From contig NZ_CP192292.1 of assembly GCF_050596425.1 (NCBI RefSeq), forward strand, positions 4,340,001 to 4,404,000: 64,000 nucleotides of DNA, in the 5' to 3' direction. Below, one piece after another: positions 6,446 through 14,725 of the stretch (position 1 is its first letter; each line of letters begins with the position of its first letter). The notes beneath the pieces are model-generated. The model was not told where the DNA came from. It worked only from the letters and a program-made list of their open reading frames with translations, and made no database searches. The stretch comes from G963665925 sp050596425 (GTDB taxonomy: Bacteria > Bacillota > Clostridia > Peptostreptococcales > Acidaminobacteraceae). Position numbers and translations under genes: made by a program.

Positions 6446-8866
6446 CTATTCACTGACTTCAATATTTTGATATATAGCTGGTATAGCACTTGATGTAAAC
6501 CCAACACCACCGCTCAGATAGGTGTCATCATTTGCAGAAAGCACTTTTGACCCGCCAACATAAACCTTGAGCTTTCGACCCTTGGCTCTTACTGTTAGTG
6601 TATAGTCTTGCCTTGAAGAAAGGTCGAATACCTCACTATCAAGAATTTCCTTGCTTGCGCCTGTATGCTTATAAAGAAGAACCTGTGAAGCCTTGTCACC
6701 AACAGCAGGCATAAGAACTGCGCTATAGCCATTAAAGATTCTGGAGTCTACATTCACGTCTGAAACTCGAAAAGCCAAGCCTGCATAATTCTCAAGACCA
6801 CTTACTGGATCATAAAGGGTAATCTTTGTTTGCGCTGTCCCATCCACAAAGGATTGATCATTAAAGGTCATGAGCATTGTGCTGTTGATTGGACTTGTTG
6901 CATAAATTGAGTGTTCGTAAGCCCTGTTTAAAGTGTAAGCTCCAAAATGCTGCGTCATGGCTGGGTAGGTTGCAAACTCATGGCTAAAAGCTGTCGTGAG
7001 ATCCGCTAGGCCTTCAAGCGCTTCCATTTCACCTGACCCACTATTTTCTTCAACCACAAGGCTTTCTTCCTCCTCAACCTTGGCTGTTGGCACATCCAGG
7101 GTGATTTGATTTGTATCGGCATCTAGCTCTTGAATAAGCACTGCACTTAGATCTTCCTGAATAAGGAACTCAGGATTCTCGATTTTTATAAATGTCCTTA
7201 CTTCTTTCTGATTCACTATATCCCTAATAACATTCTCAAGGGTTGCATCATTGCCTGTGCTCTTGAATAAAAAGGCCAAAACATCACCGACAAGTGGAAC
7301 TGTATAAAGTGTTGTGGCTACAATTTTGCCCACATCACCATTGGCATAAATTTCATTCAGACTCGGCATTTTTTTTACAGCATGCTTCTTGTTTCCATTT
7401 TTATCTTTCGTTGTTTCTTTATAAATGGTTTCATTGTCCCCTAAAAATTCAGCAATATCCTTTGTGGCCTTATCAGAAATCGGCTTTCCAAAAGGCGCCA
7501 AATCATTCACCGCCTCCTGAAAACCCTGTGCAATATCAAGCGGAATGTTTGCCGGTCTGTCAAATGTATTTGTCAAAACAATGGAAAGATTGTCTATACG
7601 GTCAACCCTTGCGTAAAAACTTAATCGATCGTCTTTAACAAAAGCCTGTGCAGGATATGTCACACCACCAGAAGTGATCTCTGCCACAAGCGTGTCCCTA
7701 TATCCAATACTTGTTATCCCCCTGAATATAACAAATGACGGTTTCTCCACATTTGTGATTTTATCAGCAGTATAGTTGAACTTCAGACCTTGAATCGGGC
7801 TGTCTGGTTGAATCAGCTCAGACAGATCAACATCTTCAAAACCGTAGGTCTCTACAATATCATCAATTTCATTGGAAACCATACCGTTAAGGAGAAAATC
7901 AAAAGGTATTACCGATTCAATAATAGCTCCAACACTTGCATTTTCAGATGCGTTGGAAACCTTGCCCACTGCAAATGATGACCAATAGTCTGAAAGTCCG
8001 ATATCCATAAGCTTGTTTTTAATTTTGACTTGCGCTTCAAGAGGCAGTCTTCTTTCCTTAATGTTTTCCATTTCGGAAAAAGTGCCCATTTCACCGCTCA
8101 GTATATTTACATAAGAGGCATTGATGGCTTCCTCGGGCAAGACATCTGCCATTTGAGAAAAAGTTCCATTAATGTTCGGTTTGTCCGGTCTTCTATATGA
8201 TTTTATCCCCGAAGATATGCCTTCTAAAAAGCCGCCCACGTCATCAGTGGCTGTGTCAAGCCAGTTGAGTGTGTCTTCCGATGCTGTACCAAGCCAGTCC
8301 AGCGTATCGTCTGATGCCCCGTCTATCCAGTCTAGTGTGTCGTCCGATGCCCCGTCTATCCATTCTAGCGTATCGTCCGATGCTCCGTCTATCCAGTCCA
8401 GCGTATCGTCTGATGCCCCGTCTATCCAGTCCAGCGTATCGTCCGATGCCCCGTCTATCCAGTCCAAAGTATCGTCTGATGCCCCATCTATCCAGTCTAG
8501 GGTGTCATCTGATGCTCCATCCACCCAGCTCAAAGTGTCTTCTGAAGCATTTTCAACCCAATTTTTAGTGTCATCTGACGCGGTGTTTATCCAGTCAACC
8601 GTATCGTCTGACGCATTATTTAACCACTGGCGTGTGTCGTCTGATGCATTGTTAATCCAGTTCATGGTGTCATCTGTGGCGCCATCAACCCAGTCGGTCC
8701 CTTTTTTCACTGTATCAACAATTTCATCGGCGCCTTTCTCCACCGTATCAACAATGTCATCCACTATGTCCCCAATTCCAAAATTCCAGTCGGCTGCGTA
8801 AACTGGTGCGGCCGTCATGTTAAAGGTCATAACCGCGGTTAAAACCAAACTTAAATACTTTTTCAA
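6446..8866 (-). CDS. Secreted protein with 11-residue Trp/Asp repeats and a C-terminal jelly-roll-like domain
   Basis: I do not recognise this as a named family. A signal peptide (KKYLSLVLTAVMTFNMTAAP, then VYAAD) implies export. Next comes about 150 residues built of some 13 tandem 11-residue units of the form SDDTLDWIDGA, the middle six nearly identical. A long middle region follows (about 230-600) with hydrophobic stretches but no motif I can name. The last ~170 residues, with FRVSDVNV, DYTLTVRAKGRKLKVYVGG and GGVGFTSS, resemble a concanavalin/LamG-type beta-sandwich as in glycan-binding proteins. There is no LPXTG or SLH anchor. The frame opens at a TTG at 8887, but the TTG at 8866 lies 7 bases after AAGGAGG and gives a clean signal peptide. 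Its own terminator follows, so it is probably monocistronic. Confidence 0.8.
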   Translation of the reverse strand: MKKYLSLVLTAVMTFNMTAAPVYAADWNFGIGDIVDDIVDTVEKGADEIVDTVKKGTDWVDGATDDTMNWINNASDDTRQWLNNASDDTVDWINTASDDTKNWVENASEDTLSWVDGASDDTLDWIDGASDDTLDWIDGASDDTLDWIDGASDDTLDWIDGASDDTLEWIDGASDDTLDWIDGASDDTLDWLGTASEDTLNWLDTATDDVGGFLEGISSGIKSYRRPDKPNINGTFSQMADVLPEEAINASYVNILSGEMGTFSEMENIKERRLPLEAQVKIKNKLMDIGLSDYWSSFAVGKVSNASENASVGAIIESVIPFDFLLNGMVSNEIDDIVETYGFEDVDLSELIQPDSPIQGLKFNYTADKITNVEKPSFVIFRGITSIGYRDTLVAEITSGGVTYPAQAFVKDDRLSFYARVDRIDNLSIVLTNTFDRPANIPLDIAQGFQEAVNDLAPFGKPISDKATKDIAEFLGDNETIYKETTKDKNGNKKHAVKKMPSLNEIYANGDVGKIVATTLYTVPLVGDVLAFLFKSTGNDATLENVIRDIVNQKEVRTFIKIENPEFLIQEDLSAVLIQELDADTNQITLDVPTAKVEEEESLVVEENSGSGEMEALEGLADLTTAFSHEFATYPAMTQHFGAYTLNRAYEHSIYATSPINSTMLMTFNDQSFVDGTAQTKITLYDPVSGLENYAGLAFRVSDVNVDSRIFNGYSAVLMPAVGDKASQVLLYKHTGASKEILDSEVFDLSSRQDYTLTVRAKGRKLKVYVGGSKVLSANDDTYLSGGVGFTSSAIPAIYQNIEVSE
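8246..8677 (-). repeat. Tandem 33-bp repeats encoding 11-residue units
   Basis: About 13 in-frame units of 33 bp. The central copies (about 8300-8510) differ mainly at third codon positions (for example gcc/gct, tct/tcc), so the protein repeat is conserved more than the DNA. The outer units are more divergent in protein (NWINNASDDT, QWLNNASDDT). This points to expansion from the centre with purifying selection. Confidence 0.9.
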
Positions 8867-9100
8867 ATTTGCTCCTCCTTTATACAAGCCCTTTGACTTT
8901 CAAATCTTAAAACGAAACCTATGTATTATCAAATTCCCCATTTTCCAAACGTTCTCGTTACCGTCATTGTTTCTCACAATTTAAGTATAGTTTTTTTAAG
9001 GCTTTAACATTGCTAATTTTTCTTTGCATTCTTTGCATGTTCTTGTTCACTGTGAAACCTAGAGCTTTTTAAATTTGCCGAGTTTTCCCCTTTATATATA
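8867..9100. other. Intergenic region between repeat-protein gene and orphan regulator
   Basis: This AT-rich stretch should hold the promoter of the repeat-protein gene. A -10-like TATACT lies on the minus strand at 8984-8989, but I find no convincing -35 at the right distance. No ORF or RNA gene is visible. Confidence 0.4.
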
Positions 9101-9149
9101 AAAAACCCCCGGATAGCCTGATCGGATTTACTAGACTATCCGGGGGTTT
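9101..9149 (-). terminator. Terminator of the atypical response regulator
   Basis: AACCCCCGGATAG and CTATCCGGGGGTT form a GC-rich 13-pair stem with a T-tract on the minus strand. It lies 37 bases past the stop at 9186. Confidence 0.9.
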
Positions 9150-9185
9150 ATGTATAGGGTGATAAAATGCCGTCTTATTTAAGTT

Positions 9186-9863
9186 TTAAACCTTGGTTAA
9201 CTTATACCCTGCCTTGTATTTTGATTCCAGCACCACTGATGTCATGCCAGAGGCTTCAAGCTTTTTTCTAATTTTTGACACATGGACCGATATTGTTCGT
9301 GTGGGAATGCCCTGGTCAGATCCATAGATTTCATCAGTCAACTCCTTGGTGGTCACATATCTTTTTGACAGGTACAAGCAGTAAAAAATACGAAACTCTG
9401 TTTGCGTTAGTCTTATCACTGTGTTCTCTACCAAAACTTTATTTTCAAAACTGTCGAAAGTCATTTCCATACTAGAATTTGAGCGTTTATGTGCTTTGCC
9501 TTTTATTCTTCTTAGAAGGGCTTCAATACGAACCAACAGCACATCCATATCAAAGGGCATGGTCACGTAGTCGTCCGCTCCGTTTCTATAACCGCAAATT
9601 AGGGCTTCTTTTGTATGTTTACACGACAAAACAATTATGCCGGCATTTGTTTTTGAACTCAAGGCTTTACAAAGCCCTTCTTCACACCATGAGGCATTCT
9701 CCTGATTGATGACAATAATATCAGGATTGATGCTAGCACAAACCTCTACCACCTTATTTCTTGACTCTAGGCTTTTTACTGAATAGCCCTCATTTTTGAG
9801 AAAAACGCTTAGCAAATCCGTCAGCTTTGACGCATCATTGACTATTAAGATTTTATCAGCCAT
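9186..9863 (-). CDS. OmpR-family regulator with degenerate receiver domain
   Basis: The 225-residue protein has a receiver-like domain (1-118) and a winged-helix DNA-binding domain (about 130-225; KVLVENTVIRLTQTEFRIFYCL, wing KYKAGYKL). The receiver lacks phosphorylation residues. The N-terminal acidic pair reads VNDAS in place of VDDE, the phospho-acceptor position reads VINQEN in place of a normal Asp, and the conserved Lys is Met (YVTMPF). It is thus an atypical, probably phosphorylation-independent regulator. No histidine kinase is adjacent and it has its own terminator. It could sense a ligand or act constitutively. Target genes are unknown; the flanking secreted proteins are candidates. 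Confidence 0.88.
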   Translation of the reverse strand: MADKILIVNDASKLTDLLSVFLKNEGYSVKSLESRNKVVEVCASINPDIIVINQENASWCEEGLCKALSSKTNAGIIVLSCKHTKEALICGYRNGADDYVTMPFDMDVLLVRIEALLRRIKGKAHKRSNSSMEMTFDSFENKVLVENTVIRLTQTEFRIFYCLYLSKRYVTTKELTDEIYGSDQGIPTRTISVHVSKIRKKLEASGMTSVVLESKYKAGYKLTKV

Positions 9864-9910
9864 TTTTCTCCCCCCATTTCATCCTCTATTTCTACATGTT
9901 CATTTTCTTA

Positions 9911-10036
9911 GACTCAGGCGCTTGCAAAATTACAGATATATGTCCTCGTCATACCATATATAGAATTTTTGGTTCTTAAATATTTACGTATGGTATGACG
10001 AAGACTCTTGAATGATATTTTGCAAGTCGCTCAGAC
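9911..10036. repeat. MITE-like hairpin repeat A, copy 1
   Basis: About 120 bp with terminal inverted repeats (CTTGCAAAAT at the left, ATTTTGCAAGTCGCTCAGAC at the right) and internal arms TCATACCATA/TATGGTATGA. Its reverse complement matches copy 2 at 20445-20563 at roughly 88% by eye. It lies between the TPR gene end and the regulator start and could also serve as a terminator for the TPR operon. Confidence 0.85.
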
Positions 10037-10082
10037 TGTATAGGTTTTTACAGTTTCTTCGCTCATTTGATTTCAAGTAAAC

Positions 10083-11237
10083 TCAATTCATAGACACTAT
10101 GTTTTCTCTGCTCTGTATTATAGTGTCCCTTAAATTTTCTATCCGTTGTCTTTCTATTTTCATTTCCCCTTCTATGAAATCTCTCACATAAGGGGCTCTT
10201 TTCTCTTCGTCGAGAGAGGCCTGTTGTTTTTCTAACATTTTAAGCTTGATAAGGATGTTAGAAGCTTCAATTTTTTGAAGGGTAAACTGATACCTTTTAT
10301 GAAATTCCAGGGCTTTTTTGTACATCTCCTTAGACTCATAAAACTGATACATTTTTTCGTATATTCTGCTCAGTTGGTGGTCTGATCCCTGGATCTTTGA
10401 TATTTTTTCTGCTTCTTCAACGGCTTGCAGCGCCTTTTCCTGATCATTCTGGCACATATAAATCTCATATTTGAGCAGGAGAGCGTCTAAAATATAATAC
10501 TCATTTTTCACAGAATGAAGGTGGGCAATAGAGGCATCGATAAGGCTTTGAGCTTCTTCATACTTGCCAAGTTTCATTTGAAGCTTGCCCATTCTATAGT
10601 ACCATTCAAACTCAAGCAGAACATCCGCTGTCGTCTGAAAATAGGTCTTGGCAGCCTTGAACTTTTCCATAGCCACTTCATAACTTCCCAGACTCATATA
10701 CACATCTCCCATATTGGATAAGATATGTCCTATACCCTCTACCACATTATAGGCTTTTCCATAGGAATTGCCTTCTTCATAGGCGCCTAAAGCCTTGTCA
10801 AAGTCGCCCGCTTTCCTATAAACTTCTCCAATACAATTTTGTGCTCTTACAAGCTCAACATGATTCTGTGATTTCAGGGCAAAACTTCTCCCAAGATTGA
10901 AGATGGATAGAGACTTTTGATAGTCCCCGGAATAAAAATAAACAACCCCCTGCCATCTATAAAGTTCCGCCAGCATATTATAGTCATTAAACTGTTCAAA
11001 AATATCTATAGCATGGCCCACATAGCGAAATGCGTCTTCTTGACGCCCCATGGTCCGACAGGCCATGGTCTGAATATGATAGGCATGCCCCGCTACTGTT
11101 GCCAGGTGATTCGCCCTTGCTTCTATGACAATATCCTTAGCTATTTCCATGGCTTCAAGGGGCTCCGTATGGACTTTCGATTTTGCCTTTTCAAGTCTTT
11201 CATTCAATTTATTATGAAGGGCATATACATCAATCAT
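10083..11237 (-). CDS. Tetratricopeptide-repeat protein
   Basis: A cytoplasmic protein of 384 residues made largely of TPR helices (about 35-310): AFRYVGHAIDIFEQF, GDYQKSLSIFNLGRSFA, GDFDKALGAYEEG and GSYEVAMEKFKAA mark successive units. The last 70 residues are charged and helical, probably a coiled coil (KLKMLEKQQASLDEEKR). TPR arrays of this kind often precede a GGDEF or kinase domain; here nothing follows. No signal peptide or membrane segment is present. AGGAG lies 8 bases before the ATG. It is 44 bases downstream of the lipoprotein gene on the same strand, so probably co-transcribed. The likely role is protein-protein interaction; the partner is unknown. Confidence 0.8.
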   Translation of the reverse strand: MIDVYALHNKLNERLEKAKSKVHTEPLEAMEIAKDIVIEARANHLATVAGHAYHIQTMACRTMGRQEDAFRYVGHAIDIFEQFNDYNMLAELYRWQGVVYFYSGDYQKSLSIFNLGRSFALKSQNHVELVRAQNCIGEVYRKAGDFDKALGAYEEGNSYGKAYNVVEGIGHILSNMGDVYMSLGSYEVAMEKFKAAKTYFQTTADVLLEFEWYYRMGKLQMKLGKYEEAQSLIDASIAHLHSVKNEYYILDALLLKYEIYMCQNDQEKALQAVEEAEKISKIQGSDHQLSRIYEKMYQFYESKEMYKKALEFHKRYQFTLQKIEASNILIKLKMLEKQQASLDEEKRAPYVRDFIEGEMKIERQRIENLRDTIIQSRENIVSMN

Positions 11238-11281
11238 CTTATCGTCTCCTATTATTTCTCGCCTAGATTTTTGGCCTTGAC

Positions 11282-13099
11282 TTAACGAACGACATCAATA
11301 GATTCTACATAAATCCTAAATCCAGAAAAGTCATTGTATTCTATAAGACTTACCTTAGCTTTAACTTCAACAGATTCACCTATTTCCAGTTGCTGGATCA
11401 AATCTTCATCAAGGGCGTTTGATACAATCGACTGGTTGTTAATATAGGCATATTCTAAGGTCTCTATAAGTCTTTCGCCCAGCCGGACTGGTTTTCCAAA
11501 AGCCAAATCTCTAGAATAAAACTGATAGGCATCTTCCATTATTATATCCTTTTCTATATGACCTTTAAACGTATTAAGGCCTATTGCCAAAAACATTTTC
11601 TGATCTTGAGGGTCTTTGCTTATCTCATCAATTATAAAAGCGCCGACCTTATCCCCCACTTGCAGATCACTTAAATTATACTCTTCTAAGGCTTGTTGCT
11701 CCCCTTCTTTATCTTCTGGTGATTCTTCTTTGTATGTGACGTCCACAGGCAGTAAAACACTTGTCTTCCAAACGTCTTCATGGCGCATTTTTTCTAAGTC
11801 GTTTTCGTCATTCACAATCACTCGTGGATATGCAAACGGGTAGTTTAGAACATCTTCTATACTTGTAAAGACCATGTCAGCCCGCATATCTTCATGTGCG
11901 TCAACAACCTCTTCTTCAAAGTCACTTCTATAGAGATGTTTATCGTAGATAATTGTATTGATAAGTCTTGATATTTTTATATCCGCTACAGCATATTCAT
12001 AGCCCATGATTTCCAGATGACCTTCCATGGCATAGTATACTTTGCAAAGTTTATACACATCTTGAAGCTCTTTTCTGACTGGATTAGGAGCCGACACCTG
12101 AACGGCGTCTTCCTCTTCTGCATACCCCACATCATATATGTCTGTGAAATAGTCAGTGAAAATAGGTCCATTGATATACTGATAAGCCGCCTCTACATAT
12201 GCAGCTTTAGATTTTAAGTCAAAGCTATATCTATGATCCGTATAATATTCTAGGGCTTCAACCAAGCCCTGCGCCTGCAAAATGTTCTCAAAACTTTCCA
12301 GGTCATCCCGATCTCCATAATAGCCAATCTGGGCCCTAAGACTGTGGACATCAGGATAGTCCATTTCTACAGCTTCTTCAACTTGGTAGCTTTTCTCCTC
12401 TTCATCCAGCACATAGTGTCTTGTCTTGTTGGCAAAGTGGTGCTGGTCTCCCCTTTCATCCACAAAATATATGTCTTCCACCACTGTGAAGTCATAATAG
12501 CTGTCTGCCATTGTAAGGTCATGCTCATAAATAAACTGGGTCTGTTCATGATGGTTCTCAACAGAACTCTGGGTGCCAGTCATAAATGAGCCATTCATTA
12601 ATGGGATAACACCTTCACTTTGACTGTATATATAGACTTGTTTTATATGGCCCGTCCCATCAGCCTGCTTTCTTATGATAAAATCATCTTCCATTGAGAC
12701 CGTAAAATCTGTGTCTGCATACATTCTTGAAGGCACATACACAAGATCGCCAGTGTCTTCGTCTTGTGTAACAAAGGCCACTGGACCCAAAAGCCCTCCA
12801 TCCGCTGGGGTAACGAAACACAAGTCCTCTACACCATCTAATGTAAAGTCCAGTTTATATGTTTTTGCATCAGGACCTAGAGTGACACCATCTGGCATAA
12901 GCCCTGAAGCGTTTACAAAATCCAAGGCCTGGGCTGGATCAACTTCATCGAAAGCGTCTTCAGACGCCGGCACCGCCTGTGTGGTCGTTTCTATTACCTG
13001 ATTATCCAAAGCCTGCGAGGTCTCTTTAGAGCATCCACTTGAAATCAGCAGGAGGACCAAGCCCATTGCAAACATGGTCAAACGCTTATTTTTATTCAT
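11282..13099 (-). CDS. Putative lipoprotein, unknown function
   Basis: 605 residues starting with a lipoprotein signal peptide (LVLLLISSGC, lipobox Cys at about 23), so anchored outside the membrane. The rest is acidic, with no family I recognise. A tyrosine- and aspartate-rich central part contains repeated phrases about spans such as DYYDFTVVEDIYFVDERGD. A C-terminal segment (about 470-605) reads like beta-strand modules (DLQVGDKVGAFIIDEI, then EIGESVEVKAKVSLIEYNDF), perhaps an OB-like fold. GGAAGGTGATG precedes the start. The TPR gene follows on the same strand. Confidence 0.7.
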   Translation of the reverse strand: MNKNKRLTMFAMGLVLLLISSGCSKETSQALDNQVIETTTQAVPASEDAFDEVDPAQALDFVNASGLMPDGVTLGPDAKTYKLDFTLDGVEDLCFVTPADGGLLGPVAFVTQDEDTGDLVYVPSRMYADTDFTVSMEDDFIIRKQADGTGHIKQVYIYSQSEGVIPLMNGSFMTGTQSSVENHHEQTQFIYEHDLTMADSYYDFTVVEDIYFVDERGDQHHFANKTRHYVLDEEEKSYQVEEAVEMDYPDVHSLRAQIGYYGDRDDLESFENILQAQGLVEALEYYTDHRYSFDLKSKAAYVEAAYQYINGPIFTDYFTDIYDVGYAEEEDAVQVSAPNPVRKELQDVYKLCKVYYAMEGHLEIMGYEYAVADIKISRLINTIIYDKHLYRSDFEEEVVDAHEDMRADMVFTSIEDVLNYPFAYPRVIVNDENDLEKMRHEDVWKTSVLLPVDVTYKEESPEDKEGEQQALEEYNLSDLQVGDKVGAFIIDEISKDPQDQKMFLAIGLNTFKGHIEKDIIMEDAYQFYSRDLAFGKPVRLGERLIETLEYAYINNQSIVSNALDEDLIQQLEIGESVEVKAKVSLIEYNDFSGFRIYVESIDVVR

Positions 13100-13233
13100 T
13101 TCATCACCTTCCGTCAGCTCGTCATTGTTTTAGCCGTCTAAAAATATTCTTTAAATGTCTCACTTAAATTCTATGACATATTTGCCTTTGTGATTGCAAA
13201 GATTCCTTTGCAATTGAATCTTGAAAATCTGCA

Positions 13234-13280
13234 TAAAAAAACTCTGGAATATAAGGGGGTGTCCCCATATGTCCCAGAGC
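13234..13280 (-). terminator. Terminator after the exporter-like gene
   Basis: CTCTGGGACATATGGGG with its complementary arm forms a long hairpin ending in TTTTTTT on the minus strand, 46 bases past the stop at 13327. Confidence 0.8.
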
Positions 13281-13326
13281 ATGATATCGCTTGTCATTGT
13301 CCAGATAACGCACGCATTCTATCGAC

Positions 13327-14403
13327 TTATTTTTTATTGATGGTGATAATGGTGTTCAGGTTCACATTGATTCGTCCCAGCACCACATTCATTTCCATAA
13401 GGTTGTTCATAATTCTACTTAAGTTAATAGATTCAACATCATTTGGCAGATCAATTTTGACGCTTGTCAACTTGGTGCTTCGCCCTTCCGCCAAGTCTTT
13501 CAAATTCCCCATTTGATTCATGAGTTCATGCAAGGCATCTGCAATAGCCAGCCTGTTGGTGGCTTGGCTCAAAAGGGTGCTGTTCTCTGTTAGAACATAC
13601 TGGGTATCAAACAGAAGGTGACAAAAAACACGCAGCCTCTTTGTCAGGGCTATTTTGGCTCTGAGCCTTTCATCTGTGACCCCCATAAGCTTTCTGACAA
13701 AGGCATTCTCCTTAAGCATGTCCTCAAAGAGTGCTGTCGTTGTATCAATGTCGTTAAAGACGCTGGCCAGGGCCTGCTGACAACTTCTAAATGACGCCGC
13801 ATCTCCACTTCGCATAGCCAGTTCCAAGGTGTTCATATGATTTAAAAGACTCTTCATTAAAAAGATAACCCGCTTGTTTCCCATTTTTCGGTACTGAATT
13901 AAGGAAAACAAGAAGTTAAAAACAATGGCCGTAAAGACCCCAAAGCCAAGTGCGATGATACGGAGTCTAAATGTCAACAATACACTAGGATTGCCCATGG
14001 CATCCAGTTGAATGTACTGGGTCATATAGATGGCTGTGAAAAGAGCCACCGGTGACACTTCCCTCCAGTTGACCTTAAGGCAAATATAAAGGGTTAGAGC
14101 CACTGAAACGCCTGCTGTGATAGCATTAATCCCCAGTATAGAAATTATAATGGCCGTTGTGACCGCCCCAATAAAGGTGGCAAAAAACTGTTCCCACCCT
14201 CGTCTAAGCCCTGTTACATTCACAGGTTCCAAGGTGAGAATAAGACCAAATAGGACTGATATCATATCCCCGCTTGCCACCGGATGGTTTATGGCTATGA
14301 CATAAGCCGTGGCAATAGCAAGGAATGTTTTGGCTATAAACGGTTTTGAGTCCAGTAAAACCGCTTCTTTCTTAAGCTGTAAGGCTTGAATTAGTTTTCC
14401 CAT
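13327..14403 (-). CDS. Aromatic acid exporter/FUSC-like membrane protein
   Basis: 358 residues with an N-terminal half of about six membrane segments (from FLAIATAYVIAINHP to GFGVFTAIVFNFLFSLI) and a helical cytoplasmic C-terminal half. The pattern, with FGLILTLEPVNVTGLRRGWE in the second/third segments, matches the ArAE_1/FUSC group. Family members are implicated in export of aromatic acids or other organic anions; the substrate cannot be told here. The start has GGGGAAATTTCT upstream. It appears to be transcribed alone. Confidence 0.75.
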   Translation of the reverse strand: MGKLIQALQLKKEAVLLDSKPFIAKTFLAIATAYVIAINHPVASGDMISVLFGLILTLEPVNVTGLRRGWEQFFATFIGAVTTAIIISILGINAITAGVSVALTLYICLKVNWREVSPVALFTAIYMTQYIQLDAMGNPSVLLTFRLRIIALGFGVFTAIVFNFLFSLIQYRKMGNKRVIFLMKSLLNHMNTLELAMRSGDAASFRSCQQALASVFNDIDTTTALFEDMLKENAFVRKLMGVTDERLRAKIALTKRLRVFCHLLFDTQYVLTENSTLLSQATNRLAIADALHELMNQMGNLKDLAEGRSTKLTSVKIDLPNDVESINLSRIMNNLMEMNVVLGRINVNLNTIITINKK

Positions 14404-14566
14404 AGAAATTTCCCCTATACATCATTTACAAACACAAAGCCCTCATGGTTCCAATCTCAGAACATTCCGGCTACCTCATCTTTGTGACTCTACAAAATAA
14501 CATACCCTCAAACACCTTAATTTCCCCAAATTATGGTCCATGTTTTCCTTTTGAAGGCACCGAGTT

Positions 14567-14595
14567 AAAATATCATAGTTTGTTTATCAGTGCAA
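14567..14595 (-). promoter_or_regulatory. Possible promoter of the exporter-like gene
   Basis: TTGCAC (14590-14595) and TATTTT (14567-14572) lie 17 bases apart on the minus strand, about 165 bases before the start at 14403. A separate TTGACA at 14615-14620 has no matching -10. The rest of 14404-14642 shows no gene. Confidence 0.4.
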
Positions 14596-14642
14596 GGGGC
14601 ACTTTATAAGCCCTTGTCAAACGAATACTCTTCTTAGCCCAT

Positions 14643-14684
14643 AAAAAAACTTCCGAGTGCACCCTTATAGGATACTCGGAAGTT
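14643..14684 (-). terminator. Terminator of pyrG
   Basis: AACTTCCGAGT and ACTCGGAAGTT form an 11-pair stem with TTTTTTT following on the minus strand, 42 bases past the pyrG stop. Confidence 0.9.
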
Positions 14685-14725
14685 TATACGCCTTTCTACA
14701 TATTATATATGATCGATAAAGCGTC

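Noticed and set aside
8246..8677. CRISPR-like array
   Set aside because: The 33-bp units are contiguous, in frame and without spacers; they code for a repeated protein segment.
8172..8801. A long open frame on the plus strand rich in SSVSSDAPSIQ opposite the 11-residue repeats
   Set aside because: It is the antisense shadow of the repeat array, with no ribosome binding site; the minus-strand frame has a signal peptide and full gene structure.
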